A stretch of DNA of 64,000 bases, taken from assembly GCA_027452165.1 (NCBI GenBank), contig DAIDGX010000024.1, forward strand, positions 186,001-250,000, given 5' to 3'. A model generated the notes under the pieces. That model was not told the DNA's origin. It ran no database searches and saw nothing but the letters and a program-made list of their open reading frames with translations. Below are positions 8,413-16,518 of the stretch, in pieces. The position numbers and the translations under genes were made by a program. The first letter of the stretch is position 1. Every line of letters starts with the position of its first letter. This DNA is from Vulcanimicrobiota bacterium. Lineage in GTDB: Bacteria; Vulcanimicrobiota; Vulcanimicrobiia; Vulcanimicrobiales; Vulcanimicrobiaceae.

Positions 8413-8814
8413 TTACGAGAGGCCCGCGCGCCGGCGCGGCTCGAGCACCTCGATCGGGATGCCGTTCGGGTCTTCGACGAAGGCGATCGCGCGCGTTCCA
8501 CTCGGCGATTTGTACACGTCCTTGAGAACGTTCACGCCCTTGCTCTTGAGACCGGCGACGTACGGCTCGAGATCGCCGTCGGCTTCAATCGCCAGATGCT
8601 CGTAGCGATTTCCAAGCGCATACGGCGGATGCTCTTCGAGATCGTACACGAGCTCGATGTATGCGTTCCAGTCGTGCCCCACGAACGCCATGTCGGCGTT
8701 GCCCGGATAGTGGTGCGGCCCGTCGAGCAACCTCAACCCGAGCTTCTCGGTATAAAACGCGATCGACTCGTCCATGTCGTTGACGAAGATCGACGTGTGT
8801 AAAAAGCGCGGCAT
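8413..8814 (-). CDS. gloA: VOC-family glyoxalase I-like protein
   Basis: A 133-aa vicinal-oxygen-chelate protein of typical glyoxalase I length. It starts MPRFLHTSIFVNDMDESIAF and contains AYIELVYDLE, YEHLAIEADG and IPIEVLEPRR. These supply the His/Glu/His/Glu metal ligands in the expected order (first His about residue 6, last Glu about 123). Likely role: isomerising the hemithioacetal of methylglyoxal and a low-molecular-weight thiol to a lactoyl thioester. Whether this organism uses glutathione cannot be seen. It converges with the permease gene (14-base gap). Confidence 0.8.
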   Translation of the reverse strand: MPRFLHTSIFVNDMDESIAFYTEKLGLRLLDGPHHYPGNADMAFVGHDWNAYIELVYDLEEHPPYALGNRYEHLAIEADGDLEPYVAGLKSKGVNVLKDVYKSPSGTRAIAFVEDPNGIPIEVLEPRRRAGLS

Positions 8815-8913
8815 GTCATCTAACTCCCTTCAGTCGCCTACAACCAGACGTGCCGGCCAGGGGCCGGCGGAACCAGGACTCTGGAAATTGTGGCGCACCA
8901 ACCTTGTACTAGG

Positions 8914-8953
8914 GCATTGGAGCCGACTGCAACCGATGCGTCGGCTCCAATGC
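8914..8953. repeat. Strong inverted repeat (14-bp perfect stem)
   Basis: The arms GCATTGGAGCCGAC (8914-8927) and its exact complement (8940-8953) flank a 12-base loop. The site lies in the 193-base gene-free stretch between gloA and the secreted-protein gene to its right. There is no run of T on either side, so it is not a textbook intrinsic terminator. It may still end the minus-strand transcript or mark the edge of the lower-GC insertion. Nothing else recognisable is in 8815-9007. Confidence 0.7.
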
Positions 8954-9007
8954 TAACGATTCCCACAGATAGAACCAGACAACCGCTCAAAAACGCGGTT
9001 CCGCCGA

Positions 9008-9484
9008 CTAGCTTCCTTGGGGATACGATCCATTCCATACGTCACGAAAGCACGCATGAATCGTAAACGACTGGCCTCGGGCACGTGCGCTCACGAGATG
9101 CAAGCCATAAAGCGCCTTGGTGATCGATGCGTCGTTCAGTGGAATTGCACCGAGTGGAATATATCGATCCCAGGGCCCAACGTGGTAGGGGTTCCGAAAT
9201 ATCCGAGTTTTCTCAAACGGCATCAGGAGCAGATTATGCGTTATTTTTCCTGTTAGAATATACCCAACGAGCTTTGTCTCGTGGGCGAGGGTGAGCCAAT
9301 GAATATCTTCCAAAGGCTCCATATTGTATGTCGCAACCTGTCCTTTATACGTTGGTAGTCCTTGTCCAATAAACAACGGGCTTTGCCCTTGAACTGGGCA
9401 TGCTGATTTATAGTGCGCTGATGGAAGCGCAGATATCGGTTGTGCGCTCGCGATCGCGCCAAGGAGGAACAATGCGTGAAACAT
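9008..9484 (-). CDS. Secreted two-cysteine protein of unknown function
   Basis: A 158-aa protein starting at the ATG at 9482-9484 (MFHALFLLGAIASA), a clear signal peptide with a probable cleavage near ASA-QP. The mature part has a Cys close to its start (KSACPVQGQS), a central KLVGYILTGKITHN strand pair, and a terminal IHACFRDVWNGSYPQGS. I do not recognise a named family. The C-terminal ACF-x-x-x-WNGSYP is shared with the next gene upstream (ACFTSPWNGSYPG), so the two are paralogues. Base composition is visibly lower in GC than the flanking housekeeping genes, suggesting acquisition. Likely exported with one disulfide. Confidence 0.6.
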   Translation of the reverse strand: MFHALFLLGAIASAQPISALPSAHYKSACPVQGQSPLFIGQGLPTYKGQVATYNMEPLEDIHWLTLAHETKLVGYILTGKITHNLLLMPFEKTRIFRNPYHVGPWDRYIPLGAIPLNDASITKALYGLHLVSARARGQSFTIHACFRDVWNGSYPQGS

Positions 9485-9492
9485 GATAGCCT

Positions 9493-10305
9493 TTACCCCG
9501 GGTACGATCCGTTCCACGGGCTCGTGAAACAGGCTTTCTGCAATGTTGGCACAACGCCGTTCGTCGCAAATTTGACGAACGCGCTTAAAATCGAGCCGAC
9601 CTTGGATCCCTCTATGAAGGAGTCGGTCCCCACGGGAAGAGCGATCGATGAGTTTATCGATACACCTGCTCCGACACTTCCGGTCCCTACGAAGTACGCC
9701 AACCCGTTATTTCCGCTGCTCCCCCACGTTGTGTACACGTATCCAGCAACAAAAGTTCCTGAATCCACTTGGTACTCGTTCGTTATACGATTTGCATCAG
9801 TCGGTGCTAGGCCGGGGACTGGATGACCGATTTGCTCGGCGGCGTTCGTGCATTGATCGTTATATTGAGCGGGGCCGAGGACAGTGGCAACGGGTGTACC
9901 GCCGCCGCCACTGCCGCACTTACGTATCAGCGGTGACACGGCGCCACCGGGGCCCATAGCGATCGAGCACGGGTTTACGGGGGGTGGGTTGCTGCCACCG
10001 CCATCACCAGGGCCACCGCCGCCGGTCACGACGACGCAGGGACCGGTACAAATGTTCGGAGGCGTGCCAGAGGAATCCGGCGTCATGCGCCTCGGCGATG
10101 GCGAAGCGGCCGGCGCCGAGACGAGCGGCGCGGGCGAACTCGCAATGTCGCCTGCGGACGCACCGCCAAAGCGTGTCTGGGTGTTTGCAAGCCTTCCATG
10201 GTTCGGCGCAGTGAACATGGCGGGCATCATCCCCGCGCCCTGACTCGAACATGCGGCGAGGATGCTCCCCGCCACGGCCGCGCAGAGATATCTCTTGAGG
10301 AACAA
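9493..10305 (-). CDS. Lipoprotein, two-cysteine family, unknown function
   Basis: A 270-aa protein if started at the TTG at 10303-10305, which has a GGAG site 7 bases upstream and gives MFLKRYLCAAVAGSILAACS, a good lipoprotein signal with lipobox ILAAC. An ATG further upstream (10485) would run the gene back through the dispersed repeat and is less likely. After the lipid-modified Cys come about 110 residues of Pro/Gly/Ser-rich linker, then a domain with YNDQCTNAAEQIG, a FVAGYVYTTWG strand and the terminal ACFTSPWNGSYPG. It is paralogous to the adjacent secreted protein; 8 bases separate them. No function can be assigned. Confidence 0.6.
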   Translation of the reverse strand: MFLKRYLCAAVAGSILAACSSQGAGMMPAMFTAPNHGRLANTQTRFGGASAGDIASSPAPLVSAPAASPSPRRMTPDSSGTPPNICTGPCVVVTGGGGPGDGGGSNPPPVNPCSIAMGPGGAVSPLIRKCGSGGGGTPVATVLGPAQYNDQCTNAAEQIGHPVPGLAPTDANRITNEYQVDSGTFVAGYVYTTWGSSGNNGLAYFVGTGSVGAGVSINSSIALPVGTDSFIEGSKVGSILSAFVKFATNGVVPTLQKACFTSPWNGSYPG

Positions 10306-10385
10306 CAAAAAACTCCGTTCTTGACCGATCTGCAAGCTCCGGATATGGACGTGGCAATAGCGCGGCACGAAGCCACCGCCATCGA

Positions 10386-10550
10386 ACGTACTCGCCCACA
10401 CCTCGGGCATGAGACCACCTACGCGTATTGATCTCAACGATACGTGCTGTTGCACAATTGCGATAGGGTCACCTTCGGGCAACAATGCTCAAAAGGTCCT
10501 GGCACGTTGAGTGATCGTCACGGCCGAAGCATGCTTGCCCCGTGCTGCGA
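10386..10550. repeat. Dispersed repeat, copy A (longest copy)
   Basis: Bases 10386-10506 match 47090-47209 in inverted orientation with scattered mismatches (shared blocks include ACTCGCCCACACCTCGGGC and CAAAAGGTCCTGGC). Bases 10471-10550 match 37285-37363 in direct orientation. Copy A therefore spans the whole known repeat. It lies just upstream of the lipoprotein gene at 9493-10305, in the same relative orientation as copy C upstream of 47291. The rest of the 10306-10651 interval shows no gene I can support. Confidence 0.85.
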
Positions 10551-10651
10551 AAGTGTGCATGACAAGGTCCCGCTGCGTGAGCGCGGGCGGTGTGCCTTAG
10601 GCGCGCGGTTGATGTGCACGCCAATGATGGAAAAGCGTCGGCGCCAGTTCG

Positions 10652-12226
10652 TTAGTGTAAGAAGTAGCGATACGACGAGAAGACGAGCGCAACGCCGAGG
10701 TGATCGGCGGCGGCGATCACCTCGTCGTCGCGCACCGAACCGCCGGGAGCGATGATTGCGGTGCATCCACCTTCGACGGCGGCCTCGAGCCCATCGGCGA
10801 AGGGAAAGAATCCGTCGCTCGCGCACGCGGCGCCCTTGGCTGCATCGCCCGCGCGATGCGCCGCGATCTTCACCGCGCTCACGCGGTTGGTTTGGCCCGC
10901 GCAGATGCCACGCGTGGTTCCACCGCTTACGATTACGATGCCATTGGATTTCACATGGCGCACCACGTCCCAGGCGAACGCGAGATCGTGCCACTCCTGA
11001 GCGGTCGGTTGTCGCTTGGAGACCACGCGCCACTGCTCGAGCGGCGCTTCGGGATTGTCATCCTCGGCTAGCACGCCGCCAAGCGCACTGCGCACACGCA
11101 GTTCGCGCGCCAGGATATCCGGCAACCCAGGCGTGAACCGCATGATGCGCAGGTTCTTCTTTTTCTTCAACAAGGCGAGCGCGTCGTCGTCGAATGCGGG
11201 TGCAGCCACGATCTCAAGGAAAAACTTCGCGAGCGACTGCGCGGCCTCGAGGTCGATACGCCCATCCGTAGCCACGATTCCCCCGAACGCGGAAACAGGG
11301 TCGGCTTCGAGCGCGTCGTGGATTGCCTTACCGACGCTCGAACGCTGAGCGACCCCACACGGAACCGTATGCTTGACAACGGCAGCGCGCACGAAGCGGT
11401 CGCGTTCGCTGCCGAACTCGGCGCCAAGCGCGGCGCGTGATAGCAGACGCAACGTGCCGTCGAGATCGAGCAGGTTATTGTAAGAGAGCGCCTTGCCATG
11501 CAACTGCTCCGGCAAACGCTCGGGACGTTGCAGATAGAACGCGGCGCGGTTCTGCGGGTTCGTACCGTAGCGCAACCGCTGCGAGAGCGGCGCGGTGAGC
11601 GCGAGCGCGCCAGGCAATTCGCTCGGAAGATACTGTCCGGCCGAGCCGAGATAGTGCGAGATCGCAACGTCGTACTCGGCGGTTCGTTCGAACGCGGCGA
11701 TTGCAAAGTTGCGCCGCATCGTAGGAGGGATCGTTCCGCTGCGGAACGCCGCGAGGAACTCGTCGTACTGCGATGGATGAGTGAGAATCGCAACGTGTGC
11801 AAAATTCTTCGCCGCCGCGCGCAGCAGCGAGACGCCGCCGATGTCGATTTGCTCGATCGCCTCTTGCAGCGTTGTGCCTTCGCGCGCGACCGTCGCTTCA
11901 AACGGATAGAGGTTGACCACCACGGTCGTGATGGGAGCGATCGCGTACTTCTCGGCCTGCGAACAATGATCGGGATTGTCGCGGTCGTAGAGGATCGCGC
12001 CGAACACCTTCGGGTGCAGCGTCTTCACGCGGCCGTCGAAGAGCTCAGGAAATCCGGTCATCTCCCCGACGTCGTGCGCGGGAATACCGTGCTCGTCCAG
12101 GTGGCGCTTGGTGCCGCCGGTCGCATAGATCACGGTGCCTGCCTCGTGCAGGGCACGTGCGAGCTCAACCGCACCCGTCTTATCCGAGAGCGAAAACAGT
12201 GCGGCGGGTTTCGTGGTATCAGGCAA
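10652..12226 (-). CDS. purH: Bifunctional AICAR transformylase / IMP cyclohydrolase
   Basis: A 524-aa protein of typical PurH length; it catalyses the last two steps of IMP synthesis. The N-terminal MGS-like cyclohydrolase domain shows ALFSLSDKTGAVELARAL, ATGGTKRHLDEHG, GRVKTLHPKVFGAIL and IDIGGVSLLRAAAKN. The transformylase domain shows RYGTNPQNRAAFY, the catalytic K-H pair in VVKHTVPCGVA (the usual Asn before Pro is Val), SAFGGIVA, and GICAGQTNRVSAVKIA. The C-terminus ASDGFFPFADGL to SSYRYFLH is divergent from the usual TGxRHFxH. It starts with TTG at 12224-12226, overlapping the smc stop by 8 bases, so purine synthesis is coupled here to smc/rnc. Confidence 0.95.
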   Translation of the reverse strand: MPDTTKPAALFSLSDKTGAVELARALHEAGTVIYATGGTKRHLDEHGIPAHDVGEMTGFPELFDGRVKTLHPKVFGAILYDRDNPDHCSQAEKYAIAPITTVVVNLYPFEATVAREGTTLQEAIEQIDIGGVSLLRAAAKNFAHVAILTHPSQYDEFLAAFRSGTIPPTMRRNFAIAAFERTAEYDVAISHYLGSAGQYLPSELPGALALTAPLSQRLRYGTNPQNRAAFYLQRPERLPEQLHGKALSYNNLLDLDGTLRLLSRAALGAEFGSERDRFVRAAVVKHTVPCGVAQRSSVGKAIHDALEADPVSAFGGIVATDGRIDLEAAQSLAKFFLEIVAAPAFDDDALALLKKKKNLRIMRFTPGLPDILARELRVRSALGGVLAEDDNPEAPLEQWRVVSKRQPTAQEWHDLAFAWDVVRHVKSNGIVIVSGGTTRGICAGQTNRVSAVKIAAHRAGDAAKGAACASDGFFPFADGLEAAVEGGCTAIIAPGGSVRDDEVIAAADHLGVALVFSSYRYFLH

Positions 12227-15200
12227 GGGCGAGCTCCGGTTCGTGCGACTGCGTGAGCGATGCCGCGATCACCGTGCTCACGCCGGGCTCCTTCATCGTG
12301 ACGCCGTACATGCGGTCGGCAAGCTCCATCGTCTTCTTATTGTGGGTGACGATGATCATCTGCGCGTCGGTCGCAAGCTCACGCACCATGCTCGAGAAGC
12401 GATCGACGTTTGCGTCATCGAGCGCCGCATCGACCTCATCGAGCAGATAGAACGGCGACGGCTTCACCCGGATCAGCGCGAAGATCAGCGCCGCCGCCGT
12501 CATCGCGCGTTCGCCGCCCGAGAGCGTAGCCAGCGGCATCAGTTTCTTGCCCGGTGGCTGCACCGAGATTTCGATCCCCGTCTCCGAGAGATTCTCGGGA
12601 TTCGTTTGCCACATCTTTGCCGACCCGCCCGGGAAGAGCTTGGCATACATCTCGGTAAAGGCGCTTGAGACCTTTTCGAAGGTTTCGTTGAACTGCGCTT
12701 GCGACTGCGCCTCGATCTCCTTGATCGATTCGAGCAGCGTCTCGCGAGCTTTTGCGAGATCCTCCAATTGCGTGCGCAAGAACGTCTCCCGCTCGCCGAG
12801 CTCATCGCGCTCGGCTTCAGCGTTCAAATTGACGTTGGCGGAAAGGCGTGCCAGTTCTTCGCGCAAGCGAGGCAGCTCTTCCATGACCGCATCGGACTCA
12901 TCGCGGTAGCGCTCTTCGACATCCTTGCACTCGTCGTCCGTGGCGGGGTTCTGTGCGAACTGCGACACGAGCATGCCGAGTTCGGCCTCGATCTCGGCAA
13001 GACGCATGCGGTGGCGCTCGCCACCCGCAAGCGCCTCGCGTTCTTCGTTTTCGGCGGTGCGCAACTCGCCTTCAAGCGCGAGCAGCCGGTCCGCCGAGGC
13101 TTCGCGTTCGCGCCGGGCCACTTCCAGACGCGCGTCGAGATCGCGAACGCCCTCGCGCAAGCCGTCCACGTGCGCGTGCGCGGTGCGCGTCTGCTCGACA
13201 AGCGTACCGATCTCGGCCAACATTGCCTCGCGCGCGATCCGCGCGCGCTCGCTATTTGCATCGAGCATGCCCAAGCGCCCTTTGGCGGCGTCGCGCTCCG
13301 CGGTGATCGCGGCGACCCGTTCGCGCAGCTCGGCCGCATGGCGGCTCGCCTCGGTCTGCACGCGTTCGGCCTGCGCGATCTCTTCACGCGCGCGCGCCAA
13401 ATCTACCTCGAGGCGTTGACGCTCTTCGTCGCCCTGCATCGCTTCGCTCTCGGGCGCTTCGTGAGCGCGCTCGCGTTCGCGTGCTTCTCGCGCGCGCACG
13501 AGCAGATCTTCGACCCGTGCCTGTGCGCCGAGCACATCGCCGTTCATGCGCTCGAGATCGCTTGTAAGCGCCACCATCTCGGTGCGCAACTCCGCGATCT
13601 GCACCTCGATGCGTCCGAGCGCTTCCCGTGCCGCATCGCGCGCGGCGATCGCCGCTTCGGCGCGCGTGCCCGCAGCGTGGGCGGCGCGTTCGAGCGATTC
13701 GAGCTTCGCGCGCATCTCGGCGAGCGTCTCACGCAGCGTCTGCGCCTGCACGCGACGCGAGAGAATCGATTTCTCACGGCGAAAACGCCCGCCAGTAATC
13801 GCGCCGCCGCCCGCGATCTGCTCGCCGGAGAGCGTTACGACCGTATCGCGGAAGCCACGGCTGCGCACCAAGTGGATGCCGGTTTGCAGCGTATCGACGA
13901 TCAGCATGTTCCCCACGAGGAACCGCACCACGCCTTCGTACTGCTCCGAGGTGCGCACGAGCGCGTGCGCGTAGCCGATGACACCCGGGGTGCGCTCGAG
14001 CTCGGGCGTCATTTGCTTTGCATCGCGGTTTGCGAGCGTGTCGAGTGGAAGGAACGTGGCGCGTCCCTGCTCGCTACGGTTCAAGTACTCGATCGCGCGT
14101 TCGGCATCTTCCGAGGTGCGCGTGATGATATTCGAAAGGCGCGCGCCAAACGCCACGTCGAGCGCACGCGCGTAGCGTTCGTCGGTCGTGATCAGATTGG
14201 AAACGATGCCTTCGATACCGCGCAGTTCGCCGCGCTGCATAGCCTCGATCACGGCGCGCGTGCCCGGAACGTGGCCTTCGAGCGAGTTCTCGAGCTCTTC
14301 GATCGTGTGCAAACGCGATTCGGCGGCCTTGACCTCACCAGTCTGCTCGCGGTGCGCGGCAAGCGCGGTTGCGAGATCGCCTTGCGCCTGGCTCACCGCA
14401 ACCTCCGCGTCCTCCATGGCGCCGCGCGCAGCCAGCGCTTGGCCATCCAGCGCGGCGAGCTGCGCCTCGCGTTCCGTGTAACGCTGAGTCGCACCGCCGG
14501 CGGCAAGCTCCAACTGCGCCACCATCTCGCGTGCGGCGTGCGCCTCGGCGTCCAGACGCTCGGCTTCGGCGCGCAAGTTCTCGCCCTGAACGCGCCGCTC
14601 GGCTTTTTTGGCAGCGTACGTTGCGGCGGTTGCCTCAACTTCGCGCAAGCGCGTGAAGATCGCGTCGAGCTGCGCGCGCGTCTGCGAGAGCGTCTGCTGC
14701 GCCGCAAGTTCGCGCTCACGCGCGGCATCGACGTTGGTCGCAAGCGGTGCGAGGCGCTCTTCGAGGTCGCCGATCGTGGCGGCGAGCGATTCGCGCTCCG
14801 CTTGCACGCGCGCCGCGTCTTCCGAGGTCTGCGTCGATTGCGCTTCGAGCGCTTCGCGACGCGCGAGCGCGGCGGCGTAGTCAGCCTCGATCCGCGCGAG
14901 CTCGGCACGCTTGCCCTGCGACTGCGCGCGCAACTCATCGAGCGCGAGTTCTTGTTGGTATGCCCGCGTACGCAACTCGGCGAGGTTGGCGCCGTACTGC
15001 GCCACCTTCGCGGCGGCCAGGCCGCGAATCTCCTCTTGACGTTCGAGTTCGACGCGAAGCTGCTCCCGTTCGATGCGACGCGAATGGCTCGCACGCATGT
15101 ACGAGAGGATCTCGAGGTCGCGCACGCGCGCATGTACCTTGCGATAGCGTTTGGCACGGCGTACTTGCGTTTCGAGCTCGGGAATGCGGCGTTCGAGTTC

Positions 15201-15788
15201 GGCGATGAGATCGTTTACGCGAATCGCGTTCTGCTCGGTCTGCTCCAGACGCCGCATCGACTCGTGCTTGCGCGCAAGGAACTTGTTGATGCCGGCGGTC
15301 TCTTCGAAGAGGGCCCGGCGTTCGGTCGGCTTACTCGTGAGGATCGAATCGATCTGTCCCTGCGAAACAATCGAGTACGATCCCGGGCCGAGACCCGTGC
15401 CCATCAACAGTTCCACGATATCGCGCAAACGTACCTGATTGCGGTTGATGAAGTACTCGCTCTCGCCCGCGCGATAGGCGCGGCGCGTGATCTCCACCTC
15501 GCTGTACTCGGTCGCCAAACGGCCGTCGGCGTTGTCGAAGGTCATCGAGACCTCGGCGAGCCCGAGCGGTTTGCGCTTCTCGTTGCCCGCGAAGATGACG
15601 TCCTCGAGCTTGCCCGAGCGCAAGCTCTTGCTCGACGTTTCGCCGAGCACCCAGCGAAACGCATCGACCATGTTCGATTTGCCCGAGCCGTTGGGCCCGA
15701 CGATGGCGGTGATGCCGCCCGCGAAATCGAGGGTGGTCGGCTCGGCAAAGGTCTTGAACCCGAAGGACTTGATCTTCTTTAGCTTCAT
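12219..15788 (-). CDS. smc: Chromosome segregation ATPase SMC
   Basis: A 1189-aa protein, normal SMC length, starting at the ATG at 15786-15788 (MKLKKIKSFGFKTFAEPTTL). The N-terminal head has the Walker A IVGPNGSGKSNMVDAFRWVL and a Q-loop region VSQGQIDSIL. Coiled coils run from about 165 to 500 and 670 to 1000 around a hinge (about 510-660, SLEGHVPGTRAVIEAM to GAITGGRFRREKSIL). The C-terminal head has the ABC signature TLSGGERAMTAAALIFAL and the Walker B FYLLDEVDAALDDANVDRF. It compacts and segregates the chromosome as a dimer. Its start overlaps the rnc stop by 4 bases. ParB/parS, the usual SMC loaders, are encoded elsewhere in this window. Confidence 0.97.
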   Translation of the reverse strand: MKLKKIKSFGFKTFAEPTTLDFAGGITAIVGPNGSGKSNMVDAFRWVLGETSSKSLRSGKLEDVIFAGNEKRKPLGLAEVSMTFDNADGRLATEYSEVEITRRAYRAGESEYFINRNQVRLRDIVELLMGTGLGPGSYSIVSQGQIDSILTSKPTERRALFEETAGINKFLARKHESMRRLEQTEQNAIRVNDLIAELERRIPELETQVRRAKRYRKVHARVRDLEILSYMRASHSRRIEREQLRVELERQEEIRGLAAAKVAQYGANLAELRTRAYQQELALDELRAQSQGKRAELARIEADYAAALARREALEAQSTQTSEDAARVQAERESLAATIGDLEERLAPLATNVDAARERELAAQQTLSQTRAQLDAIFTRLREVEATAATYAAKKAERRVQGENLRAEAERLDAEAHAAREMVAQLELAAGGATQRYTEREAQLAALDGQALAARGAMEDAEVAVSQAQGDLATALAAHREQTGEVKAAESRLHTIEELENSLEGHVPGTRAVIEAMQRGELRGIEGIVSNLITTDERYARALDVAFGARLSNIITRTSEDAERAIEYLNRSEQGRATFLPLDTLANRDAKQMTPELERTPGVIGYAHALVRTSEQYEGVVRFLVGNMLIVDTLQTGIHLVRSRGFRDTVVTLSGEQIAGGGAITGGRFRREKSILSRRVQAQTLRETLAEMRAKLESLERAAHAAGTRAEAAIAARDAAREALGRIEVQIAELRTEMVALTSDLERMNGDVLGAQARVEDLLVRAREARERERAHEAPESEAMQGDEERQRLEVDLARAREEIAQAERVQTEASRHAAELRERVAAITAERDAAKGRLGMLDANSERARIAREAMLAEIGTLVEQTRTAHAHVDGLREGVRDLDARLEVARREREASADRLLALEGELRTAENEEREALAGGERHRMRLAEIEAELGMLVSQFAQNPATDDECKDVEERYRDESDAVMEELPRLREELARLSANVNLNAEAERDELGERETFLRTQLEDLAKARETLLESIKEIEAQSQAQFNETFEKVSSAFTEMYAKLFPGGSAKMWQTNPENLSETGIEISVQPPGKKLMPLATLSGGERAMTAAALIFALIRVKPSPFYLLDEVDAALDDANVDRFSSMVRELATDAQMIIVTHNKKTMELADRMYGVTMKEPGVSTVIAASLTQSHEPELALA

Positions 15789-16507
15789 TTCTTCCGGCGC
15801 TTCGAGCTGGACTCGGCAGCGAGTAGGGTGCGCAGGGCCGTCTCGGCGGCTGCTTGCTGGGCGGCTTTCTTCGAGGGACCGCTCCCGGTTCCCAACGTTT
15901 TTCCATCGACGATGACGCAGGAATCGAACTGCGGTGCCTGGGGTGTGCCGCGGTGCTCCTCGCGGTACGAGGGCGTGGCGGCGAGATGCTCTTGCGCGTA
16001 GTGCTGCAGACGGGTCTTTGCGTCGAGCAGGGCGTCGGGATCGTGGTCGAGGCGCTCCACGTGCTCGTCCAGCACGAATGCGCTCGCGCGCTCGAGTCCG
16101 TAACGCAGGGCGATCGCCGCAACGAACGCCTCGAACGCGTCGGCCAGGATCGAGGTATTGTTCGCGCCGTCCGCGTTGCGCATGCCCGCGCCGAGCTGGA
16201 CGACCTCGGAGAATCCCAGCCGGCGCGCCGATTCGGCAAGCTGGGCATCGTTTACGATCGCCGCTTTTCGGAGCGTGAGTCGGCCCTCGGGTTCTTCGGG
16301 GAAACGCCCGAAGAGCCACTGCGCGGTCACCATGCCGAGCACAGAATCGCCCAAAAACTCCAGGCGCTCGTTCGACGAGCCGCCATGCTCCTTGGCGTAA
16401 CTTTCGTGGACGAAGGCCTGCTCGACCAGCGCCAAATCGCCCGCGGCGCGAACGCCCGCAAGCCGAAGCAGCGCCCGCAGGCGCTTGCGATGTGCTTCAC
16501 CCGCCAT
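15785..16507 (-). CDS. rnc: Ribonuclease III
   Basis: A 240-aa protein. The RNase III domain carries the signature NERLEFLGDSVLGMV (catalytic Glu and Asp) and the second acidic site ILADAFEAFVAAIAL. A C-terminal dsRNA-binding domain begins at about 165 and ends GTGSGPSKKAAQQAAAETAL, followed by a basic KRRKK tail. It processes rRNA precursors and other double-stranded RNA. The rnc-smc order is conserved in many bacteria; fabF lies 11 bases upstream. Confidence 0.95.
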   Translation of the reverse strand: MAGEAHRKRLRALLRLAGVRAAGDLALVEQAFVHESYAKEHGGSSNERLEFLGDSVLGMVTAQWLFGRFPEEPEGRLTLRKAAIVNDAQLAESARRLGFSEVVQLGAGMRNADGANNTSILADAFEAFVAAIALRYGLERASAFVLDEHVERLDHDPDALLDAKTRLQHYAQEHLAATPSYREEHRGTPQAPQFDSCVIVDGKTLGTGSGPSKKAAQQAAAETALRTLLAAESSSKRRKK

Positions 16508-16518
16508 GGGTTCGCGGG

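Noticed and set aside
8838-9038. A 66-codon minus-strand frame after the secreted-protein gene
   Set aside because: It crosses the perfect inverted repeat and overlaps the 3' end of the real gene in another frame.
9493-10485. The longer version of the lipoprotein gene starting at 10485
   Set aside because: It would translate through the dispersed repeat. The TTG start at 10305 has a ribosome-binding site and a proper lipoprotein signal.
12699-15782. A 1027-codon plus-strand open frame opposite smc
   Set aside because: smc is unmistakable on the other strand. High GC content leaves long stop-free antisense frames, and this one is rich in Arg/Ala/Leu/Phe with no domain.
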